Source: Caldisphaera sp046536515
GTDB lineage: Archaea; Thermoproteota; Thermoprotei_A; Sulfolobales; Acidilobaceae
Length of the DNA: 10,470 bases
NCBI RefSeq assembly: GCF_046536515.1
Contig: NZ_JAWDMQ010000046.1
Span: 1-10,470 of the forward strand
Reading direction: 5' to 3'
Both the position numbers and the translations under genes were made by a program. Each line of letters opens with the position of its first letter. Position 1 is the stretch's first letter. Below, piece by piece: positions 6,284 through 10,470 of the stretch. The notes beneath the pieces are model-generated. The model had not been told where the DNA came from, did no database searches, and was given only the letters and a program-made list of their open reading frames with translations.

Positions 6284-7441
6284 TTAAATGGAATTTTCAA
6301 GCATATTAATCAAAACTTTTTCATCTATATTAATCCCGTAAAGCCTATTTTTTAATCTGTCTGCTATGATTGGGTTGGAAAATGCCCTCCTTATTGATTC
6401 TCTCAGCATATCACGGCCAAATTCATAATCACGTAACTTTTTATTAAAGCCTACAGAACTTTGAAATTCTATTATTGTTTTTGTAATCATTGAAGGATCA
6501 GAGTTTGGTTTAATATCAGGATTTAAAATTTTTAAAATTTTTGTTGATTCATTTGGTGAAGACTTGTGTATTAATGGGGCTAATAATGGGCCTATAATAG
6601 CTAGTCCGCATCCATGAGGTAATGATGGAACTAAACCGCTCATTATGTTTTCTAAAGCGTGTATAATATTTGTTGGATTCAGATCTATAGAAACGCCTGC
6701 TATCATAGAGGCATATAGGAGATAATATCTTGGATTTACATCATTTAAATTTTGAATAGCAAGAGGTAAATTTTCTTTGATTTGTTTCACAGTTTCTTCT
6801 GATAGCATCTGGACTAATGGGGAGCTGCCTGAAGTAGTAGTGGATTCATATGCGTGATAAAAGGCATCAAATGTTGTGCACAAAACTTCCTCTTTTGGCA
6901 TGCTTAATGTGTACTTTGGGTCATCAAAAGATGCTTTGGGATAGCAAATGGCATTACCGAGTTTATCTCCTCTTTCTGTATCAGTTGTGTTAGCATATCT
7001 ATTGGCTTCTGTTCCAGTTCCATGAGTTAAATTAACAGCGTAAACAGGAATAATTTTTTCTACCTTTCTTTTATTGTATAGATAATCTATTGTTTTTCCA
7101 CCATTAGCTGCAACGGCCGAGCCTAACTTTGCAGTATCTATAACGCTACCTCCTCCAATAGCTATTATTATGTCTGCACCATAAGAAATAACTGCTTTTG
7201 CTAGTTCATCTGCTTGAGATGATAAAGGATTAGGAGAAACATTATCAAATATTGTATATGAAATATTGAATTCTTTTAATATTTTTACTGTATCATCTAG
7301 CGCACCGCTAGCTTTTGCTGAAGTCTTGCCAGTTATTATTATAGTCTTTTTAACATTATTTAGATAGTTTCTTAAGTTATCTAAAGAAGAAGGTCCGAAA
7401 TTTATTTCATCGTTATTGTAAACCCATTTGAAGCTTATCAT
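6284..7441 (-). CDS. Iron-containing (group III) alcohol dehydrogenase
   Basis: A 385-aa NAD(P)-dependent dehydrogenase of the Fe-ADH family, probably interconverting an alcohol and an aldehyde or ketone; the substrate cannot be read from the sequence. The N-terminal domain has the nucleotide-binding GGGS (96-99) followed by IDTAK. The C-terminal domain carries the metal ligands Asp192 and His196 (FDAFYHAYE), His261 (HALEN) and His276 (PHGCG). In the E. coli FucO type a second His follows the third ligand by four residues; here it is Asn. ATG at 7441 is chosen because GGTGG lies five bases upstream and ISFKW-FG is a typical start for the family. A TTG at 7465 would add eight residues and would suit a leaderless message, since the TATA box lies 24 nt before it. 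Confidence 0.88.
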   Translation of the reverse strand: MISFKWVYNNDEINFGPSSLDNLRNYLNNVKKTIIITGKTSAKASGALDDTVKILKEFNISYTIFDNVSPNPLSSQADELAKAVISYGADIIIAIGGGSVIDTAKLGSAVAANGGKTIDYLYNKRKVEKIIPVYAVNLTHGTGTEANRYANTTDTERGDKLGNAICYPKASFDDPKYTLSMPKEEVLCTTFDAFYHAYESTTTSGSSPLVQMLSEETVKQIKENLPLAIQNLNDVNPRYYLLYASMIAGVSIDLNPTNIIHALENIMSGLVPSLPHGCGLAIIGPLLAPLIHKSSPNESTKILKILNPDIKPNSDPSMITKTIIEFQSSVGFNKKLRDYEFGRDMLRESIRRAFSNPIIADRLKNRLYGINIDEKVLINMLENSI

Positions 7442-7482
7442 TGTTTCCACCAATTTCTCAGTCAACTTTTGCAGTTATCTAT

Positions 7483-7495
7483 ATTTATTTAAAAC
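7483..7495 (-). promoter_or_regulatory. TATA box of the alcohol dehydrogenase gene
   Basis: TTTTAAATAAATA on the minus strand predicts a start near 7463. That gives either a leader of about 22 nt to the ATG at 7441 or a leaderless start at the TTG at 7465. The TnpB remnant on the other strand begins almost at this box. Confidence 0.45.
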
Positions 7496-7634
7496 ATTTA
7501 TTAATGTGAATTACAAAGTGGTTGGTGACAAACTAATTCTCTCAAAAATAGGAGAAATAAAAGTACTCTTCCACAGACCGCAAGAAGATAAAAAGGAGTA
7601 ATGATAAAGAAGAGTGTAGCTGGCTGATATTGAG

Positions 7635-7672
7635 AACAGCAACCTCGCCCTTCAGGGCGGGGAGGAAGTCAG
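7635..7672 (+). mobile_element. 38-nt hairpin mini-element inside the broken tnpB
   Basis: AACAGCAACCTCGCCC, a TTC loop, then AGGGCGGGGAGGAAGTCAG. It aligns end to end with the mini-element at 300-338 (AACTGAAAGCCTCGCCC to GGAGGAGGTCAG) and with the right end of the full element. TnpB homology is continuous on both sides (SVAG before, AIFQVEVEKK after), so this is an insertion and not a native part of the gene. The left flank is TATTGAG, not TTTTAC, so the target assignment is uncertain. Confidence 0.55.
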
Positions 7673-8393
7673 ATGCAATATTTCAGGTCGAGGTTGAAAA
7701 GAAACCTCTCGAAAGGACTGGAAAAGTGGTTGGAATAGACTTAGGAGTTGAAAAACTTGTAACTACTTCTGATGGTGTAGTAATAGAAAATCCTAAGGTT
7801 TTTGATAAGGTAGAGAAGAGAATAAAGATCCTGCAAAAATCGCTATCAAGAAAAAAGAAGGGATCTAGAAACTACGAGAATGTCAGAAAGAAGTTAGTCA
7901 GGATACATGAACATGTGAAAAATCTCATGAATGATTATATTCATAAGGTTATGTTGTGGCTCGTAGAACAGTATGATGAGATCTGCGTGGAAGACCTCAA
8001 TGTAAAGGAAATGGTTGAAGATAGTAAAAGTAAAACTTTGAGAAAGCATATTCTTCAATCTAACTTCTCCACGTTTATGATCCACCTCTCCTATAAGGCT
8101 AGTAGCGCTAGTAGAAGGGTGGTGAAGGTAGATCCAAGAAATACTTCAAAAACGTGTGCTAAATGTGGACACGTTAAGAATGACCTGACTTTGGCTGACT
8201 GTGTGTTTAGTTGCCCTAATTGTGGTTGGACTGTAGACAGTGATTATAACGCTTCTCTAAATATTCTTCGTGCGGGGTCGGGACTGCCCTTAGAGCCTGT
8301 TTATAGGAAACCTCTCTATACATTCCCTTCTCAGAGGGGGTGTATAGTAGGTTTCCTGGAAGAAGCAGGAATACTCACCGCGAGGTGGGGATG

Positions 8394-8421
8394 CCCTGTC
8401 TGTGAGGACGGGGTAGTTCAC
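8394..8421 (+). repeat. Right-end hairpin of the broken element
   Basis: CCCTGTC (8394-8400) pairs with GACGGGG (8407-8413) around a six-base loop, followed by TAGTTCAC. This GGGG-TAGTTCAC form is how right ends of many archaeal IS200/IS605-type elements finish. The element would then end at about 8421, and the last nine codons of the TnpB frame would be flanking DNA that includes the tRNA promoter. Confidence 0.5.
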
Positions 8422-8428
8422 CTTAAAA
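8421..8428 (+). promoter_or_regulatory. Likely TATA box of tRNA-Gly
   Basis: CTTAAAAA lies about 33 nt before the first base of the tRNA, giving a start a few bases upstream of the mature 5' end. TAATAAAT at 8433-8440 is an alternative. Either way the promoter overlaps the tail of the TnpB frame and abuts the element's right end. Confidence 0.35.
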
Positions 8429-8457
8429 ACCCTAATAAATTGCTATAGTTAGTGAGG

Positions 8458-8533
8458 GCGGCGGTAGTCTAGCCTGGATTAGGACGCTGGCCCGCCACGC
8501 CAGAGGTCCCGGGTTCAAATCCCGGCCGCCGCA
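8458..8533 (+). tRNA. tRNA-Gly (anticodon GCC)
   Basis: A 76-nt cloverleaf. The acceptor GCGGCGG pairs with CCGCCGC and the discriminator is A. The D stem is GTCT/GGAC, the anticodon stem CTGGC/GCCAG, the variable loop five bases, and the T arm CCGGG-TTCAAAT-CCCGG. The anticodon loop reads CCGCCAC, so the anticodon is GCC for GGC/GGU glycine codons. There is no intron and no encoded CCA. Position 33, almost always U, is C here. The gene begins nine bases after the stop of the broken tnpB. Confidence 0.95.
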
Positions 8534-8538
8534 TTTTT
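8534..8538 (+). terminator. T5 terminator of tRNA-Gly
   Basis: A run of five T directly follows the discriminator base, as expected for termination by archaeal RNA polymerase. Confidence 0.5.
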
Positions 8539-8817
8539 ATAAAAGGCCTTTGATTTATTTAATAAAAATCAATTAGAATAAAAAATCTTTTAAGTGAGTC
8601 GAAAAAGTAGTTCTGTATAGTCATGTATTTTTATATGAATAAACCTTGTATGAATATAGGGCAATAAAATTAGCAAATACTTATAAAAATCTTTATAGAA
8701 AAATTATAAAAGGGATATCAGATAGAACGTTATATAAGAGAACAGAAATGCAAGGATCAGCTGTATTATTAGGCTCAGTAAAGCATAACGCCACCCTACA
8801 ACCCTTGCAAGTGCTGT
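8539..8817. other. Stretch with no recognisable gene
   Basis: AT-rich sequence. The plus-strand open frame at 8646-8852 (YRAIKLANTYKNLYRK and onward) matches nothing I recognise and has no convincing start or ribosome-binding site. The reverse-strand frame over the same bases is its shadow. Given the two decayed genes just downstream, this is probably degenerate DNA, including the lost start of the aminotransferase. Confidence 0.5.
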
Positions 8818-9138
8818 CAAAGTTGCTATGCAGGAAGAGTAAAATGCTATAAAAACAGTCAGGGCATGTGCTCAAACCTAGGGATTGTCAATAAAATGAT
8901 AGCCAAAGCAGTTTACGATCAGTTAAACACTTTAGAGTATATACAATCTGGTTATGCTACAGAAATTAGGGCGAAGGTTTCTTCTGAATTAAAATCAATA
9001 CCGTCATATAATCTTGCTAAGTACTTCTTTGGAACTTCAGGAACAGACGGTAATGAAACTGCAATTAAAATGATTATACTTTTCCATAAAAATGATGGAA
9101 AAATAAAGATATTTTCAAACTATACCTCTTATAAGAGT
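8818..9138 (+). pseudogene. Class III aminotransferase, N-terminal fragment
   Basis: From the ATG at 8866 the frame reads CSNLGIVNKMIAKAVYDQL, then LEYIQSGYATEIRAKVSSEL, YNLAKYFFGTSGTDGNETAIKM and GKIKIFSNYTSYKS. These are the N-terminal landmarks of fold-type I class III (omega-amino-acid/GABA-type) aminotransferases: the GHGN-like turn, the FFTNSGTEANE-like PLP phosphate-binding segment, and the strand leading to SYHG. Weak homology may extend back to about 8818. The large domain with the catalytic lysine is absent: at about 9138 the frame passes directly into aldehyde dehydrogenase sequence, so an internal deletion has fused two genes. The fragment cannot be an active enzyme. Confidence 0.75.
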
Positions 9139-9383
9139 CGTTATGGTAATGCTTCCTTAATTTAGACTAAATCAGGATATTATGCAAGGGAATTTGTTAA
9201 TAAAGTGGATGCAGGGAATATAGGAATAATATAGGAGTTGCAGCGCCAATAGTGTTTTACCGATTTGCTGGCATAAAGCAATCATTTTTTGGGGACCTTC
9301 ATCCTCAAGACAAACTAGATTATATCCTGCTCTTTATAAACAGAAAAGTAATAATTTCAAGGTCAAGCGGTAGTATTAAATAA
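9139..9383 (+). pseudogene. Aldehyde dehydrogenase C-terminal fragment (malonate/methylmalonate-semialdehyde type)
   Basis: Reading on from the aminotransferase fragment: RYGNASLI, a TAG stop at 9163 where the family has Phe, then TKSGYYAREFVNKVDAGNIGI. A one-base deletion near 9226-9230 follows, and then NIGVAAPIVFYRFAGIKQSFFGDLH to a stop at 9381. NxGVxAPMAFxPFxGxKxSFFGDLH is the C-terminal signature of CoA-acylating (methyl)malonate-semialdehyde dehydrogenases. The catalytic Cys and the NAD-binding domain are gone. A class III aminotransferase beside this dehydrogenase suits a beta-alanine degradation pair (beta-alanine to malonate semialdehyde to acetyl-CoA). The pairing is clear; the substrate is inferred. 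Confidence 0.78.
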
Positions 9384-9390
9384 AAATTTA
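9376..9390 (+). promoter_or_regulatory. TATA region of the permease N-half
   Basis: TTAAATAAAAATTTA is centred about 48 nt before the ATG at 9431. A start near 9410 would leave a leader containing GGTGGTG (9416-9422) as ribosome-binding site, eight bases before that ATG. It overlaps the end of the dehydrogenase remnant. Confidence 0.4.
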
Positions 9391-9430
9391 AGCTCCAACA
9401 CTTTTTTTGAGCTTAGGTGGTGTGTTATTT

Positions 9431-10159
9431 ATGGGAGAGGAACATAGAGAATTAGCAAGGGGCAGCGTAACCTTTTTGGAATTGATTTTTCAATCAGTAT
9501 CTTTTACCGCTCCAGCAATAGCGGCACTAGCAACTATGACAGGTGCTGCTAGCTTTGCATATGGTGCTTTACCATTAGCTTATTTATTTTCAATACCTGC
9601 AGTTTTCGCGGCAGCATATGTTGTTTATGAATTTTCAAGAAGTGTTGCATCAAGCGGAGGATACTATAGGTATATAGAGAGAGGTTTTGGTCCAAGGGTA
9701 GGTGCTTTTGGTGGATGGGTATATATGCTCTATACAGTTATTGGAGCTACACCTTTTATATATTTTGAAACCTCTTTAGCTATAATATTTGGATTGCAAG
9801 CTCTTGGAATTTCATTACCTAGCTATTCATGGTATCCCTTAGGATTATTGGTTGCAGTATTGGCATTTTTATTAGCATACTTTGGGATAAAGCCATCATT
9901 AAGGTACAGCGTTTATACAGGCACAATAGAAATGGTTTTAATATTTATTTTAGGTATAGTAATATTATTGCGCGTTCCACATCCATGGGATCCGGGAGTT
10001 TATAGTTTGAAATATTCCCCTCTTGGGTTAATGGGAGTTGGCCTAGGTATGGTTTTTGCTTTTACAACTGAAAGCCTCACCTTTAAGGCGGGGATGAGAA
10101 AAGCTTATAAGGGCTATTTTCTTATTAGTTATCTTGTGGTAAGTAGTGGTAAAACTTAG
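9431..10159 (+). pseudogene. N-terminal half of an APC-superfamily permease, cut by a TnpB element
   Basis: Native sequence runs from the ATG at 9431 to 10065, 211 codons plus two bases. It covers the cytoplasmic N-terminus (GEEHRELARGSVTFLE), TM1-5 and the first part of TM6 (GLGMVFAFT). TM1 holds the small-residue, helix-breaking region expected of LeuT-fold amino-acid transporters (SFTAPAIAALATMTGA), and SSGGYYRYIERGFGP before TM3 is typical of the family. At 10066 the frame enters the left end of the element (ESLTFKAGMRK) and stops at 10159. Joining it to the segment that starts at 3680 restores one in-frame protein of about 461 aa, a normal permease length. A TTG at 9407 would add eight residues, but ATG at 9431 has the better ribosome-binding site. 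Confidence 0.87.
10104..10111 (+). promoter_or_regulatory. TATA box in the left end of the partial element
   Basis: This CTTATAAG is the copy of the box at 5038-5045. It lies about 40 nt before the zinc-ribbon gene and would still drive it here. Confidence 0.45.
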
Positions 10160-10268
10160 ATGCCCTAGGTGTGGATATGTATGGGACTACAAAGGTAAGA
10201 AACAATATTATGCAACATGCCCAAATTGCATGAGAAAAGTCAATATAGCCAAATACAAGGTTGAGTAA
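10146..10268 (+). CDS. 40-aa zinc-ribbon protein, second copy
   Basis: Identical in all 123 bases to the gene at 5003-4881: GTG start, CPRC and CPNC knuckles, stop two bases before the tnpB ATG. It keeps its promoter and reading frame although the tnpB it precedes is destroyed. Identity may reflect recent copying or gene conversion through the inverted repeat and does not by itself show selection. Confidence 0.72.
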   Translation: MVKLRCPRCGYVWDYKGKKQYYATCPNCMRKVNIAKYKVE

Positions 10269-10270
10269 CT

Positions 10271-10375
10271 ATGTCTATGGGCAATGAAGGTTTACTAACC
10301 TTAACAGTTAATGTAAAGGTTAGCCCTGAGCCCGATTTATATAAAAAATTGCTCTATAGCCGCACCTTCATTTAA
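10271..10375 (+). pseudogene. tnpB: TnpB N-terminal stub
   Basis: ATG followed by SMGNEGLLTLTVNVKVSP and on to LYKK, the first 26 codons of TnpB with three base changes from the intact copy (Pro2 to Ser, Ser5 to Asn, one silent). It then runs for eight unrelated codons into the neighbouring gene's antisense strand. No functional domain remains. Confidence 0.85.
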
Positions 10376-10470
10376 TTTATAAAGCTGAACAATGACTTCA
10401 GGCATTTCGCCTAGTGTTGCTTCTGCAAACCTTTTAATTTCCTCAAATTCAGCTTCCATATCTTTTCTTA
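10337..10470 (-). pseudogene. Truncated AhpD/carboxymuconolactone-decarboxylase-like protein
   Basis: On the minus strand an ATG at 10459 opens a 40-codon frame: a charged helix (EAEFEEIKRFAEA), then LGEMPEVIVQLYKLNEG. The LGxxPEV turn after an amphipathic helix is how carboxymuconolactone decarboxylase/AhpD-type proteins begin; these are small helical peroxidase-like or decarboxylase proteins. The frame stops (FFI, then TAA) as it enters the TnpB element at 10348, well before the CxxC active site such proteins carry. The true start may lie beyond the window. The family call rests on about 35 residues. Confidence 0.5.

Larger units (their letters stand above)
7506..8448 (+). pseudogene. tnpB: Broken TnpB gene of a second element family
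   Basis: Recognisable TnpB sequence begins with NYKVVGDKLILSKIGEIK (from 7509), shifts frame in a run of five A at 7559-7563, continues VLFHRPQEDKKE to a stop at 7600, shifts again to VMIKKSVAG and is then split by a 38-nt hairpin insertion (7635-7672). The rest, AIFQVEVEKKPLERTG onward, is open to 8448. In that 272-residue frame the catalytic residues survive (GIDLG, CVEDLNV, DSDYNASLNI) together with the CAKC and CPNC zinc knuckles. Roughly the first 80-100 residues are missing. It differs clearly from the TnpB at 3718-4878, so it is a separate lineage. A truncated product could start at the TTG at 7630, but without its N-terminal domain it is unlikely to work as a guided nuclease. Confidence 0.9.
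10066..10348 (+). mobile_element. 5' fragment of the TnpB element (283 bp)
   Basis: The left end, promoter, zinc-ribbon gene and first 26 codons of tnpB match the full copy at 5083-4801 with three base differences. The left flank is TTTTAC inside the permease. The match stops after AAAAAA at 10343-10348, where the sequence passes into a truncated gene on the minus strand. The remaining roughly 1.1 kb of the element, including its right end, is deleted, so this copy cannot move on its own. Confidence 0.92.

Noticed and set aside
7894..8085. Minus-strand open frame of 63 codons
   Set aside because: Antisense to the RuvC region of the broken tnpB; no start signal and no homology.
8646..8852. 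Plus-strand frame of 68 codons before the aminotransferase remnant
   Set aside because: No recognisable family, no ribosome-binding site, and it sits in evidently decaying DNA; reported only as an unexplained stretch.
8785..8868. Cys-rich plus-strand run (PCKCCQSCYAGRVKCYK) suggestive of a metal site
   Set aside because: It is in frame with the aminotransferase and aligns loosely with that family's N-terminus; a stop lies just upstream, so no independent protein is supported.
8693..8875. Minus-strand Cys-rich frame of 60 codons
   Set aside because: The cysteines are spread without a paired CxxC pattern, and the opposite strand continues into aminotransferase homology.

Overview
The window comes from a low-GC, hyperthermophile-like crenarchaeote (Thermoproteota). 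The clearest lineage signals are a geranylgeranylglyceryl phosphate synthase (archaeal ether lipids), an archaeal Elf1-type zinc-ribbon elongation factor, an intronless tRNA-Gly without encoded CCA, and many IS200/IS605-type, TnpB-only (IS1341-like) insertion sequences. Promoters look archaeal: AT-rich TATA boxes lie about 26 nt upstream of likely transcript starts. I cannot name the genus from the sequence alone.

Layout. Bases 1-180 form a GC-rich patch with hairpins that looks like a decayed 3' end of a TnpB element. A 39-nt hairpin mini-element follows at 300-338. The minus strand then carries an MqnD-family protein (371-1222), a small SAM methyltransferase (1454-1978), an acetamidase/formamidase (2013-2933), and the C-terminal half of an APC-type permease that overlaps the acetamidase start (2930-3680). 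A complete TnpB-only element (3681-5083, minus) abuts that half-permease and encodes a 40-aa zinc-ribbon protein followed by TnpB. Beyond it, on the minus strand, lie GGGP synthase, Elf1 and an iron-type alcohol dehydrogenase. On the plus strand from 7506 are a broken TnpB gene carrying a second mini-element, tRNA-Gly(GCC), a stretch with nothing recognisable, a decayed class-III aminotransferase fused to a decayed aldehyde dehydrogenase tail, the N-terminal half of an APC permease (9431-10065), a 5' fragment of the same TnpB element (10066-10348), and a truncated AhpD/carboxymuconolactone-decarboxylase-like gene read on the minus strand.

Main inference. The two half-permeases are probably one gene. 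The N-half stops exactly at the left end of one element copy, and the C-half starts exactly at the right end of the other. Joined, they give one in-frame protein of about 461 aa, with the break inside TM6. The two element copies share an inverted 289-bp repeat (4801-5089 and 10060-10348). Flipping the roughly 5-kb segment between them restores N-half, element, C-half, acetamidase in one orientation. The window therefore seems to record two insertions of the same TnpB element after TTTTAC sites, then an inversion by recombination between them, or an assembly error at that repeat. The ancestral locus would have been a permease-acetamidase operon downstream of aminotransferase and aldehyde dehydrogenase genes, which suggests a nitrogen or amino-acid catabolic cluster that is now decaying.
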